A DNA stretch of 64,000 nucleotides, taken from Epiperipatus broadwayi (lineage: Eukaryota; Onychophora; Udeonychophora; Euonychophora; Peripatidae). The stretch spans positions 19,860,353 through 19,924,352 of the forward strand of contig JAQFVV010012394.1 of NCBI GenBank assembly GCA_028023455.1. The letters run 5' to 3'. Positions 21,918 through 33,039 of this stretch are shown here, one piece after another. Below the pieces are notes generated by a model that saw only the letters and a program-made list of their open reading frames with translations, made no database searches and was not told where the DNA came from. The number at the start of each line of letters is the position of its first letter. The first letter of the stretch is position 1. The position numbers and the translations under genes were made by a program.

Positions 21918-24420
21918 ATTATGTCTAGGGTGACCAGACATCCTGATTTTTCAGGATTTGTCCCTATTTTTCGTTAGATGTCCCAGTGTCCCTGAAATGT
22001 CTTTTCAGGACCATTGTGTATCCTGATTTTCAAATATTCATAATTATTATTTGTCGTATATAGATATTTTATTGTAAAAATGATAGTTTCTTGGCCCCCT
22101 CTGTCCATTCCAGTCTCTCTACATTAATAGTCGAAAAACTTCAGACAAATTTTAATACCAAAACAAAGATCTCTATTACATTGTATGACCAGGTTCTCAA
22201 GCTATATGCACTTTAACATCCATTGCACTTGCACCTGCTTCAATTGACAGTTTAGTTTTGCTAGTTTTTTTGCTAATATTAAGTTTCTGCAGTGATAAAA
22301 TTAATAGGAGTATTAATAACCTAAAACAATAGACAACATGCCAAAGAGGAAGTGTACTTACAATGATAAATATACACAGGAATGAAGTTTTATATAAAAA
22401 AAGAATGCAATGATTATGAAGCGAAATGTAAATTGTGTAATGTTTATATTAGTGTTTCACACAGTGGCAAATCTGACATTAAAACTCATATAAACAGTGA
22501 GAAAGACAAAACACATGTCTCAGGGGCATTAACATCGAAAAAACTAGACTGTTTTATATATAAAGCAGAAAGCACAGAAGGAGATAGCATTGCAGCAAGT
22601 AAGTTAACATCGGCATATTATATTGCTTGGCACCATCAATCATTTCATTCAGTGGACCATGCTAATAATTTATTTAGTAAGATTTTTCTGGACTCAAAGA
22701 TTGCGCAAAAATTTTCATGTGGATGAACTAAAACTATCATCTTAATTTAGCAAGTATTGGGATCTACTGCAAACAACAACTTAAAAATGATTTAAACAAT
22801 ACTAAGTTCTTCAGTATATACACGGATGCAAGTAATCATAATGTAACTAAAATGTTCCCCTTGATAGTATATTATTATTCCAAAGAAAATGGAATTCAAG
22901 TAAGGTTACTTAAAATTTATAATTTACCAAATGAAACATCAGATGCTATTTATAATTTAATACCAAATAGTTTCAAAGAATTTAATATTGATTCTAGCAA
23001 ATGTATTACTTATGGAATCGATAACACTAACACAAATTTCGATGGTTGGAATACAAAAGGAAAAATGTAATGGATGTAGGTTGTACTGCTCACATTTTGC
23101 ATAATGCTGTGCAATCTGGTACTGAATGACTACCATGTGATATTGAAGTCATTGCAGTAAAATTTTTTAACTATTTTTCCATATATACGTCCAAACAGAA
23201 AAGTTTAAAGAATTTTGCAATTTCGTACTTATAGAATATTCAACTGTAGTTTCACACTAAAACTAGATGGTTAAGTTTGTGTGAATCGATTCAAAAAATC
23301 ATTGAATTATATGATGGACTGAAATCTTATTTTTTATCTGAAGAGAAGTCACCAATAACTTTACTATGATTTTTTCAAAATCCAATAAATGAATGTTATA
23401 TTTTATTGGTGCATTATTTTTCTTTCTATTTTTAATAAACAAATTCTTAAAATTGAGAAGAAGAATATAACTGTAAGAGAAGTAATAAAAATATTATATG
23501 AAACAATTCAGATGATGAAAACACGAATTGAAAATGAATTTATTCCACACCCTGTTGAACAAATGTTTTTAAAAATTGATCTGTTAGAGAAGAGGAAAAA
23601 ATTCCATGAAAGAAGATGCCAAAGAGCTATATAAAACTTCTTTAGCATATTTGGGAAAAATTACTTCAAATTTTAACAAATTTACATCTTTTAACTGGAT
23701 AGATTTAAAAGAAATACCAACATGGAATGATGTACTCTACACCAGTATTGGTTTAAATAAGATTGGTATACCCTTTGATGATAATCTATTAATAGATCAG
23801 TTTGAAGTATTAAACAATTTTGTCTCAGGCAAACTCGAAAACAATGAAACTGTTTGCCTTGAAAATTCATGCTGCAAACATTGTTCAAAATTCTTTACAT
23901 CTGTAAAATTTACTGAACAAATATCAGAAATTGAAACAATATGCCAATATTACTTTGCATGACCTGCTCATAACACAGATGGGGAAATAATTTTTTTCTT
24001 AATAAGTAGTCAATGGAAATAGAATGGATTTGAAAACTCTAAATTGTATAAATTTATGCAAATAATATGAAAATGAGCTGTGTTGAATTTAGTGACTACA
24101 TCAAGGACAATAAAAATTTATTATAATCTGTAAGCAAAGCTTGAAATATAATAAAAAATATTTATTTTAATAATTGAATTTTTTTTTTTTTTAATTTATT
24201 ATTCACTTTCCTTACTTAAGCACATTGTTCTGTTATGATATAAAGTCATCGGTCCTATGTGTCATTGATTGTATGACACACATGTAGAGAACACTGTAAC
24301 CTTCAGGTAAGAGTCCTGGGATAGGCTACGTTACCAGGATTCCTGATAGTGGGCCATAAAAATGATTGGTCATTATGTCCTGATTTTTGATTGAACTGGT
24401 CTGGTCATCCTAGTTATATC
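21918..24420 (+). mobile_element. hAT DNA transposon, complete but inactive
   Basis: The ends are inverted repeats: TAGGGTGACCAGAC at 21926 and GTCTGGTCATCCTA ending at 24412, 13 of 14 matching. They are flanked by an 8-bp duplication with two transitions (ATTATGTC 21918-21925; GTTATATC 24413-24420). An 8-bp duplication and (C)TAGGG-type ends are hAT hallmarks. The internal 2.49 kb carries a decayed transposase gene on the same strand. The sub-terminal TCCTGATTTTTCAGGAT is itself a small palindrome, also seen in inverted form near the 3' end. Confidence 0.88.
22339..23962 (+). pseudogene. hAT transposase, degenerate
   Basis: This would be the DNA-cutting and joining enzyme of the surrounding hAT element, acting in the nucleus on its terminal repeats. 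The start at 22339 encodes MPKRKCTYNDKY, followed by a stop and a frameshift. The next frame (22382-22726) carries a BED-like zinc finger: CKLC, then HIN...H about 25 residues later. An RNase-H-like core follows with SIYTDASNHNVTKMFP just upstream of 22852, whose Asp is a candidate first catalytic residue, then DNTNTNFDGWN near 23020. Two further overlapping frames (23389-23634 and 23606-23962) cover the C-terminal part. At least three frameshifts and several stops separate the pieces, so no functional product is expected. The similarity is to hAT transposases with an N-terminal BED-type finger; the exact family is inferred. Confidence 0.8.
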
Positions 24421-24516
24421 ATTTTAATAAGTTTTGTATTTATATTTTGTCTTTTATGTAATAAGAATTTTTATATTGTGAGAGAGATTGTTGAAATTGA
24501 AAAAAAAAAAAAACTT

Positions 24517-24597
24517 TTTTAGGCCTCTGAAACTGTATAATTTTAAAAAATGGCTGCCAAGCTTAGTATACAAGATAATACATAAGTATTAATCCTT
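24517..24597. mobile_element. Merlin-end fragment
   Basis: The segment with AGGCCTCTGAAA, then GCTGCCAAGCTTAGTAT, then GATAATACATAAGTA matches the right end of the Merlin element at 60411-60483 in the same orientation. No partner end was found nearby, so this is a solo end or a remnant. Confidence 0.65.
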
Positions 24598-24736
24598 TTT
24601 GTACAGTTATCATCATGTAAATTTTCTTAATTCATTTGTTTTCTGAAAAAGATATTTTTCATTCTTTTCAATGACTTCTACCTTGCTAGTATTTATTTTA
24701 CTTATTTATAGCAACAATGTCAACAACAATATCACA

Positions 24737-24832
24737 TGATTTTCTCAAATGCTTATTTATATGTTTCCAAAAGCAGCTCTCTTCAATCTATTCTAGAGTC
24801 ATCTACTATAAACGTGAGTAATCAATGGGGTT
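24737..24832. repeat. Repeat shared with 13003-13100
   Basis: ATCACATGATTTTCTCAAAT, then CCAAAAGCAGCTCTCTTCA and GAGTAATCAATGG follow the order seen at 13003-13100. It is a fragment of an unidentified interspersed repeat. Confidence 0.6.
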
Positions 24833-24970
24833 GAAGCTCAAATTAATGCACTTGTACATGTAACAAACACTTTTTGCTCCATTACCAAATTAATAGCTCA
24901 ACATCCGATTTCTCAAAATTTTTAGACATTACAAGGAATAAAAAAATGTTTGATAGAATCATAAATGTAT

Positions 24971-25220
24971 TAGTTACAGCTTCGAATCCTAGTCTTTATA
25001 GATGAAGGCCTAAAGATCAAAACCTTATAGGGGGGTGAGGACATTATAACACTGTTAGTTACAGCTTCAAATCGTAATCTTTATAGATGATGATCTAAAA
25101 ATCAAAACGTACATGGGGACGAGGATATTGTAATACTATTAGTTACAGCTTCGAATCCTAGTCTTTATAGATGACCTAAAAATCAAAACCTATATGGGGA
25201 TGAGCCTATTATAATACTAT
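24971..25220. repeat. 84/85-bp tandem repeat, three copies
   Basis: TAGTTACAGCTTC starts at 24971, 25056 and 25140. Each unit has CTTTATAGATGA, AAATCAAAAC and a G-rich TGGGG.GAGG block. The copies differ by several substitutions and one short deletion in unit 3. Confidence 0.85.
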
Positions 25221-25286
25221 ATCATCTACATCCTTTGATCATTCAAGCTTATTGGATAGCTCTAAAGCGGATTGAAGAAAAACTGT

Positions 25287-25410
25287 TCTTTTTTTTTTTT
25301 CCATATGTCATAGCATCTGCCGGGAGGCGAACCTGCAACAACCGTCTGCAACCAAGTGCTTGCTTGCAAGGCGGCTGCGTCGCCCTCTCGGCTAACAACG
25401 CTTGACTTTT
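25287..25410 (-). mobile_element. SINE-A copy, minus strand
   Basis: A T-rich tract is followed by CCATATGTCATAGCATC and the reverse-complemented tRNA-like body, ending CGCTTGAC. The T stem region reads GCCGGGAGGCGAACC and the A-box region CCTCTCGGCTAA. The anticodon arm is expanded as in the 9283 copy. T-rich flanks prevent a clear call of the duplication. Confidence 0.8.
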
Positions 25411-25414
25411 TTTT

Positions 25415-26080
25415 TTTAAGAGAGAACAACAATTACTAATCCTTTTTTACTTCTATTATTTAATAGTCTTTATGACCTCTATAATTTTGCTAACTTTTAA
25501 TAATATTGAATTTATTGTCATTGCAAAAAATTTTAAATTATTATTATTTTAAAAAAAAAACATTTTTTTTTCTCTTAATCACCTAAGATCTAAGAGACTT
25601 TGTGAAAGAAATATTCGCTATTTACTGAAGATAATTAAGAAGTATTTTCTGTATTTCAGCTGGGTAATCTAGGTTTATCTGAAGTTGTAAACCACTCTTG
25701 TTCCATTAAGTTTTTTTTTATTATTAGTCAGTTATAATTACCTTTAAAATAGTTTTTATTTTTTATTTCTCTGAAAAGATAATGAAACTCTCTGTTCCAT
25801 TTTCACTGCAAGGAATATTTATCAATAACTATAAATCTATTTTTTTTTAATTGCATATCTATTTACAATAATGCGTCGGTGAATTTTTTAATAAATGGCT
25901 TGATATGATTAAAAAATGATTCGTTAATATATATATAAGCGTTACTGATTATTAACCAGCAGTCTAAAAAAATGTTCAAACAATTAAAATATCATAATTT
26001 TAATATAACATTTATTATAAGATTTATTGATTTGCTGCACTTTAGAATACAAACATTAAACATTTTCCTAAGATCAAGCC
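25415..26080. other. AT-rich sequence, no gene recognised
   Basis: Only homopolymer runs and AT-rich DNA were seen. 26075-26160 is less AT-rich and unidentified. Confidence 0.4.
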
Positions 26081-26359
26081 CCGGAAGTTGGACAGCTGAG
26101 CATTACATGGACCCCAAATACGTCAGAGTATGCCACTATCATTGAACCAATCGGCGCAGAGCTAATATTTAAATAAAATATTTTTTAATGATAAATTTCG
26201 TATGATATAAGATTAGTTGATTCTCAAAAATGTTTTCATTGATTTTTGCAGACTCTTATATCCGTAGATAATATACAGCTACAATTCATTTCATCATCGT
26301 TACCACCAGCGGCTCGCAAATGAGTATGGCATTCCAAATCCAAGAGAGAATAAGAAGAC

Positions 26360-26740
26360 AAAAAAATGCGATAGAAATGATTTTTGCCATAATTATAGAA
26401 GCCAATTTGTGAGCCATAATTATATCCGCATGTAGAACATACTAGTCCATTATACTGTTTATTTGATATTCTGAAGTACAGTTTTTTTAACTTCTGTAGC
26501 AAATATTTTTTACAAAAGACTTCAGTATTATATAGCTGCCCAACATATTCTCTCCTCAGCTGTGTTTTCCTAAGAAAAACAGTCACCATTACACTTTTTT
26601 AAAATTTCTTCAAGATAAATGGGTCTAATTATGCCATTAAAAACGTGCTTAAGTTCATTGTAAAAATTTTTTGGAAATCTTGTGTTGTCTATTCGTACAC
26701 ATCCAACCCAGCAAAGCCTGTTGTATACAGAACAAAAATA
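26360..26740 (-). mobile_element. LINE-3 3' fragment, minus strand
   Basis: Minus-strand translation gives VGCVRIDNTRFPKNFYNEL near 26710, a form of the GHVVRM...LPK..FYGEL segment. Further along (within 26236-26589) it gives VCSTCGYNYGSQIGFYN, the Cys-rich finger found at the C-terminus of LINE-3. A frameshift separates the two parts. The 117-codon open frame here is thus a relic of a retrotransposon ORF2 tail, not a host gene. Confidence 0.6.
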
Positions 26741-26749
26741 TATGCAAAT

Positions 26750-28685
26750 AATATTTTATTGAATTAAAATAATATTTAACTGTAAAATTGATTTGTTGAC
26801 AAACTATAGAAAATGGATGTCACGATACTAACAACAATTACATACTAATGAATACAAGATCTATTCATATGCATTAACTATCTCAAATTAACTCAAAGAA
26901 TCATCAAAATATTACAATCTGGATAACCCATAGCATGCCTTAAGGCTGTCTTTAGCACTCGCAGAGGACAAGTTTTTGGAAGGCATAAGCTTCTATCTTC
27001 TTAGCTAGATTCCTTTCACAGTCATATATCTCCAAGAAAATATTACTTGATATCCAGTTGTTTTTTTACACAACAAGCCATGCCTAATTTTAGTAATCTG
27101 CCAATGATTTTGCTAACAAAATTAAGTTTATTGTGCTAATAAATGAAATTTCTGTCTAGATTTGTCACACCTGCAAGTAATATTCTTTGTCAAGTTACCT
27201 TTCATAATGGATCTGTGCAAGAATATAATCATCATTAATTCAATATGAAATTTATTGTTAAATTACACTATTTATTACCCTTATATAATTTATGTTTTAA
27301 ACTGAAACCTTTCAACTTTGCACTATTGGTGCAACAATGGAAATTATATTTTCAGTCATTTAAACATTCAAGAATGAAACATGTTTTTGAATCTCCACTG
27401 TTATTTATAAAATCTTTCAAACTATTCAAATAAGTGCCTTGTGTGGTTCAGCATAAGGATATAGTGACAAACTTGAAAGTTACAAGTTCTCCATTAAAAC
27501 TCAAACTGCTAAATTTAGTGCTTGAATGTCACATGATCTCCCAAGCAATTAATCATTTCAATTGTTTTATTTTTTTTGTTTTAAAAAATTCAAATCGATT
27601 TTATATTCATTCATTAAAATTGCATGTGTATATTTTTAAGCGTTTATCAGTGCATTTTTAAATCGTGATTATACAATCATCCATCAGTACAGAAACTCAG
27701 ACCACTCTATTACTATGTATACATTTACCTTCTATTTATCTGTATCAACAGTTTGATAAGTTTTCATTACATCAATCAATCTCTTGAAAGTTAGGCACAT
27801 ATATATTTTCACCAGTTATCCACTTGGATTTATCGATTTGAACACCTAACATTTTGTTCTCTGAAACAAAAGAAGTTTATTTTTTTCTATTTATTAAATT
27901 ACATTAATAATGCTAAAAAAGAGTTTGTTATTAATTGAGATGAGATCTATTAATTTATTTCTTAAACTTTAAGAATGCTGGAGAATCTATTGAATATTAT
28001 TTGTTGAGTAAAGAAAATACTATGGTTTCAGATTACTAACTGATTCATTTGCAAGATATTTTGGGAGGCAGGATTATGTGTGTGTGTGCATGAATGACCT
28101 TTTTTTCCTGTTAAGATTATGATGGAATAAGTTAAGACTCTTATATTTCAGAGACTATAAAGTAATGATAAAAGGCAAAGGATGTAGATTACCATTATTA
28201 ATAATCTTTTATTTTATTGATATGTAGTTGTAAGCCATTCAAAGAACAATTGCAGGGATTGGGTGACATTATTAACTTAGAGAAGTTATAAGGATAAGTG
28301 AAGAGACTTGAATTGTAAAGTGAATATAAAAGTAAGATGTATTAGAAACATAAGTAGAATGGACTATATTATAAATAAAAAAAATGGAAAAACAACATTT
28401 ATGAGATAGTATATCTAGTGTCTGAACCTACCTTGACACCTCTCTGAAGAGTGCCAAAGCACGAAACCATGGTCAGGGGTTTGGGGAGGGGTTCCTGACA
28501 GAGATATTTTAAGTGCTGGCTCTGGCTAAGCATTTATCATAAAGCTTGTAGAGGAATTGGCAATCCTCACTGTTTATAACTTACAAGCTTAAGAGATAGG
28601 GTCATGTGATCTATGACTCTTATTTTGACTATTTATAGTATATCCCATAGAGTTGCAAGTCAGTATGAAAGTTTTAAACACAGAT
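26750..28685. other. AT-rich sequence, no gene recognised
   Basis: No supported gene was found. Two short in-line frames (27245-27433 and 27434-27661) have no recognisable motifs. A less AT-rich block at 28425-28555 could be part of an unidentified repeat. A TG microsatellite lies near 28077-28090. Confidence 0.35.
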
Positions 28686-28689
28686 AATT

Positions 28690-28835
28690 CTTAAATAGAA
28701 ATAAATAGTCAAATGGTTTATTGCTCAGAATTTGTTAAATGTTTGAGTTCTAGAAATGATATCACAGAACTTTGTGATCCATGGACTTTTAGCTCCAGAG
28801 TCTGTCATTCCACAGATAATTAATTGAATTGCCTA
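28690..28835 (-). mobile_element. SINE-B copy, minus strand
   Basis: AATAGTCAAATGGTTTATTG, GCTCAGAATTTGTTAAATG and TTTGAGTTCTAGAAATG are followed by a degraded tRNA-like head with CTCCAGAGTCTGTCATTCC. The block order equals the other SINE-B copies. Confidence 0.6.
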
Positions 28836-29564
28836 ATTAATTTTTATTAATTAATTAAACAATAACATGAAGTCACAGTTAATAATTTTAAATGAAATTT
28901 CTATAACTGAATACAATTTCTTCTAATCAATATGGATATAAATGAAGTAACTTAATATAATTTTTGTTTTTACATTATGGATCTTAAGTGTGGTGTTCTT
29001 TTAATTTTTGGTTTTATTAACTATAGTATTTATTATATTTATTTATTTCTCTGTTTACTATATTTAGCTTTTATGCAAATCTGAATGTATTACATAATTA
29101 TTTATTATATTTTCATAATCCAAAATAGCGTTGGTATTCATTTATTTTTAACTTTCAGTGATGCTCTGATCTCTAATTTACTGACAGAATGAAGTACGAT
29201 TATATGTGAAGTAAAGCTATTCCTTCTACTGCAATCCTGCCATTTAATGTAATCCTGGGTAATCATTAGCTGCCTGATGATAGTATTGAAATAGTCTATT
29301 TAATACATGATAGTATTGAAATAATCTGTTCAATACCATCCTTTCCATATATCCAGAGTAGTTTCTAGCATATGACTTCTATCAGCAAGAAGTTTTGGAT
29401 CTGTTTCTAGAGTACTTGAATTTATTTGATCTAATGCATCTTTCTTCCAACAACCATTTTTTGTCCTGAAATTGAAAAAAGTTTAATGTTTTAAATCCAT
29501 GCCAGTTTTTTAGCATGTTTATAAAGATATAACATTAGTTCAATATTCTTTTGAAAACATATGA

Positions 29565-29735
29565 CTAAAGACACAATAAAAAACAAATGACTTCCCAAGA
29601 TCACAATTTGGGCTCCGATCTATATTATTTATCAGAACTAAATTGAGTGTCAAATGTACACCATTCACAACTATGACATAATTCACTCTAGATAAATAGA
29701 GTAATGATTATCATTAATCATTTATTAAATTAGAG
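29565..29735 (-). mobile_element. M2 element with degraded ribozyme core
   Basis: On the minus strand a degenerate core is present: CTGATAA at 29629-29635, then GATCTTGGGAAGTC at about 29591-29603. It is followed by the family sequence TTTTTATTGTGTCTTTAGTC. The stem II and GAAA boxes are lost. The AATCATTTATTAAATTAGAG block at about 29720-29735 matches the far part of other M2 copies. Confidence 0.5.
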
Positions 29736-30138
29736 ATTTCTAGCCCGGATATAAACATTAAACCTCTATTAAAGATTAATATATATTTTGGTATCCCCAA
29801 TTTTTTAATAACTGTAATATATTCTCTGACTACAATTGTCATAAAATTAAACACCATATAAGGATAATAAATGCATTTACTACATAAAAATATTGTCTCA
29901 GCTGGGGTCATGTGAAGTTTATTAGTTTTATGCCAGTATATGTTATAATTCTATGTCTTCTATAACTTTTAATATTCTATTATCTTTGTATTTTATTGTC
30001 TTCTAAAGCTAGTTTTATTTTACAATTTGTAATATGTCTTATTAATTTAGAATTACTTCAGTAATGTCTGCATTTATGTTATTGTTTTGTAAAATTTATT
30101 TAACGTTTATTTTTAATTCATTCTTTTCTTCATTTAAA

Positions 30139-30160
30139 ATTTTTAATATTAATTTTACAG
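30139..30160 (+). promoter_or_regulatory. Splice acceptor of p110 exon
   Basis: The T-rich stretch ATTTTTAATATTAATTTTACAG ends in AG at 30159-30160. It precedes the first conserved codon (Tyr, then Leu-Trp) in phase 0. Confidence 0.85.
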
Positions 30161-30392
30161 TATTTGTGGGATGAAGCACAACGTGAATATCCTATGTTTG
30201 GTGTCCTTCGGGACATGCACTCATACATCTTCATGTGCATAAACCAAACAGCTGATAAAGAAGAAATTATTGATGAGACCAGGCGATTACGTGATGTTAA
30301 GCCATTTCAACCAGTGCTTAAAGTGGTGGAACGAAAAGGAGATAAAGCAGAAAAATTATTAAATGCACAAATAGGATTACTAATTGGAAAAG
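30161..30392 (+). CDS. PI3K class IA catalytic subunit (p110), ABD exon
   Basis: This is an internal exon encoding 77 residues plus one base. The protein would phosphorylate PtdIns(4,5)P2 to PtdIns(3,4,5)P3 at the plasma membrane, downstream of receptor tyrosine kinases. The encoded piece is most of the N-terminal adaptor-binding domain that grips the inter-SH2 coiled coil of p85. It starts YLWDEAQREYPMF and contains SYIFMCINQTADKEEI, DETRRLRDVKPFQPVLKVVE and, at the end, IGLLIGKG. These match animal p110 beta and delta (SY.F.CVNQTA, DETRRLCDVRPFLPVLK, LIGKG) better than p110 alpha. The DETRR arginine pair, which includes the position of human PIK3CA Arg88, is kept. Splice signals are strong: a T-rich tract with TTTTACAG before 30161 and AAAG/GTAAGTAA after 30392, phase 0 entry and phase 1 exit. 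No stop or frameshift is present. Neighbouring exons were not found in the window, so the flanking introns must be very long or the exon is isolated. Confidence 0.88.
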
Positions 30393-30398
30393 GTAAGT
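30390..30398 (+). promoter_or_regulatory. Splice donor of p110 exon
   Basis: AAG/GTAAGT is an almost ideal metazoan 5' splice site. The exon ends after the first base of a Gly codon, matching the conserved LIGKG sequence. Confidence 0.88.
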
Positions 30399-30399
30399 A

Positions 30400-31060
30400 A
30401 TATGTTTATATATTAGTAGCTGCAAATATGCATATGTTAATAACTACAATGGCTACAAGCAATATGTGATACTGCTATCTATTTTAAAATGCCTCATTTT
30501 ATATTATCTTTATAAATATGTATCCATTTTTCAAAAATGAAATTAGTTTGAATTTAGCTTGCATATTTTAAATTTTATGCCTCTTTGCAGGCAGAGCAGT
30601 ATCTCATACCACTTGTATTCTAAATGTCTAATTTTTTTTCATAAAGCAATACAGTCAATTACTCAAGGTTTTAAGTTGAGATTGTTTATAGCTTAATGGT
30701 TGATTGTTATTTTTTTTTCTTATTTTTTAAATGATCATTTTTTGCTACATTTTATTATAAAACTTGATGAACTAATGGCAACAATAATAAAAAGCAAATT
30801 TTTTTTCATTATATGATTATAAGAAAGCGGTCAATTGAATCCAGTTAAACAAAAGTAATATTATTTCTTCACTTTTATGATTTTATAGTTATATTTTTTA
30901 ATTTTTTATGCATTTTAATATATATTGTAAATGATGCTTATAATATAAAAAAATCAAATTTTGAAATATTTTTATAAGACAAATACTCTTCTTAGGAACA
31001 GTATGGTATACTGCTTGTAGCATTTATGTGACTAAACTGCATTAGTCATTGCTGGTTAAA
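30400..31060. other. Presumed intron of p110 gene, AT-rich
   Basis: AT-rich sequence follows the donor. No further exon resembling the rest of the p110 N-terminus (EFD...DPEV) was recognised here or elsewhere in the window. Confidence 0.45.
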
Positions 31061-31065
31061 GCAAT

Positions 31066-31205
31066 AAAAACTTCAAATATTTTATTACTCTGAAGTTCAT
31101 AAGATGTTTGAGCAATTGCAAGTGGCAGAGGTGGGTCATCATTCATGCACTGCAGCTTCAGGATCCACCATTCTGTCACTGAATCAAATCACAAAGATTT
31201 ACAAA
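31066..31205 (-). mobile_element. SINE-B copy, minus strand
   Basis: TATTTTATTACTCTGAAGTT, CATAAGATGTTTGAGCA and AGTGGCAGAGGTGGG lead to a reverse-complemented tRNA-like head (CCACCATTCTGTCACTGAAT, CAAATCACA). The head corresponds to a TGATTCAGTGACAGAATGG A-box region. Confidence 0.7.
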
Positions 31206-31308
31206 CAATTACACGACTGTTTTTAGAATTGATTTTTAATGCAGATTTCTATTAGTAAGTTAAATAAAATAATTATAATGCTTACATAATTTATTTTAAC
31301 TATACATT

Positions 31309-31433
31309 TATTTGATATATATATATATTTTCATATGTCAAATGCATTGACTGGGAAGTGAACCCGGGCCAGCTGCTTGGAAAGCAGCTATGCTAATCAC
31401 TATGCCACCAATGCTTGACTATTTGATATATAT
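31309..31433 (-). mobile_element. SINE-A (tRNA-Gly-derived) with TSD
   Basis: The body at 31323-31419 is flanked by a 14-bp duplication TATTTGATATATAT (31309-31322 and 31420-31433). On the minus strand the head is a tRNA-Gly(UCC)-like cloverleaf: 7-bp acceptor stem GCATTGG/TCAATGC, A box TGGCATAGTGA, anticodon loop TTTCCAA, B box GGTTCACTTCC. The 3' part is ATTTGACATATG plus A's. Confidence 0.88.
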
Positions 31434-32029
31434 GAACTGTAACTGAGCAGAAATAATTGCAAACTAATTGCACCCATGTGGCATTGGATCAAAACAATTC
31501 AAGTTCGCTGTATAAAAAATGCGTGATACACAGTGTGATAGAAACAATTAATACTATCATCATCAAGATTGTAGTTAATGACAAAATTTAAAAATCTAGT
31601 AAACTTTCAATTCAAATTATTTTATTTTTTACCCTAAAAAAATCAAAACTGCTGAGTGAACTGTGTGCCATGTGGTCATGTTTTGGACAGCTTTGCTCTA
31701 GACCATCTTTCTTTTTAAAATTATTTTGTATCATTCATATTTTGATAATTGATCTAAAAGTTGATAACTCTTTAATCCTTTAATAAAAAAATCTAGATAT
31801 CTGATAAAGTAAAAAAATGGACATACTTTGAGTTGATTGCTACTTGCTGATATAAATGAATAGATAATAATTATTAGTAAATGTTTTTAAAAATTTTTTT
31901 TCATAGTTCTTTCTTGAAAAACTAAGATAATATTGTTATGGAAATTATAGAATCTTTGGGATAATATTTAATTATTTGTATTATTTTATGAAAATTCATT
32001 TTGAAATATGTTTTTCATTGGATTATAGC

Positions 32030-32125
32030 TCCACATGATTTGATGCAGTGGTAGTGAGAACTTCTGGAACTTAAGGTCCATGTACTGCAGCACAGACTGT
32101 CACTAAACTATAAGGTTTAGCTTTC
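32030..32125 (+). mobile_element. SINE-B head fragment
   Basis: CACATGATTTGATGCAGTGG, TAGTGAGAACTTCTGGAAC and AAGGTCCATG form the tRNA-like half. The tail half is not evident. Confidence 0.55.
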
Positions 32126-32540
32126 TGCTTTTTATAAATTATGAGTGGAGTGATCCATTTTATCAAATTCTTGCAAATTTAAGGATTTATAATAAAAGAT
32201 AAATAATTGGATATGAGTTTAGGGTTTGAAATATTAATCTTTTTGATTGGATTAATCATGCCCACCTTACAATTAGCAGCACTTTTATAACATTTCAACT
32301 ATCAGTTTAATTTGCTATGTAGATTAAATGTCATTAATCTAGCTTTTTCTAACCACTGGGAAAATTTACGAGGGGGATCTTAAATTTTCATAACCACCAT
32401 TTTTATTATTTAACATGAGTTAGGATTTATTTAACTAATATTTTTTATTTAATCTTGAGTATACACATTGACAAATAATCAGCAAAGTATAGTTAACACA
32501 TGAATTCAAAGACTGATACAAAAATAAAATTAAAGAAAAA

Positions 32541-32652
32541 AAAGACATTTTTTTTATATGTCAAATGCGTTGACTGGGAAGCGAACCCGGGCCAGCTGCT
32601 TGGAAGGCAGCTATGCTAACCACTAGGCCATCAACGCTTGACAAAGACATTT
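32541..32652 (-). mobile_element. SINE-A (tRNA-Gly-derived) with TSD
   Basis: The body at 32551-32642 lies between AAAGACATTT repeats (32541-32550 and 32643-32652). The minus-strand head keeps a near-complete tRNA-Gly(UCC) fold: acceptor stem GCGTTGA/TCAACGC, D arm GGCCTAGTGGTTAGCA, anticodon arm GCTGC CTTCCAA GCAGC, and T loop TTCGCTT with one mismatch in the T stem. It is the copy closest to the source tRNA. Confidence 0.9.
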
Positions 32653-33039
32653 ATATAAATAAATACCATATTTGCAAAATTAATCCTGATAGATATAAGC
32701 ACTATGCTTTTCTTTAGTCATGTGATCACTTCTATTTTTTTTCCCTAAAAAAAGTTTTTAGCAAATAAAAACTTTTTAAAACAGAAAAATAATGAATAGT
32801 GAAAAATGGTTTTTAAATCAGCTGACATGAAATTTTAAAAAACAACTTTTTGTGAAGAAAATAAAATAATGGGGTAACTAATCAGTAAACTTTCATTACT
32901 TTTGATTACCAAAAAGTAAATACATAGAATATATATATATCCATGTATTAAAATTAACAGTTGTTATTTATATTTAAAATTAGTTTACATTTTTAATGTT
33001 GCTTATAATAAAAAAATTTTTAATAAAACTTTTTTATTT

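Noticed and set aside
32561-32642. Possible functional tRNA-Gly(UCC) gene
   Set aside because: The cloverleaf is nearly complete, but it has the SINE tail with A tract, a T-stem mismatch and flanking target duplications, so it is a SINE copy.
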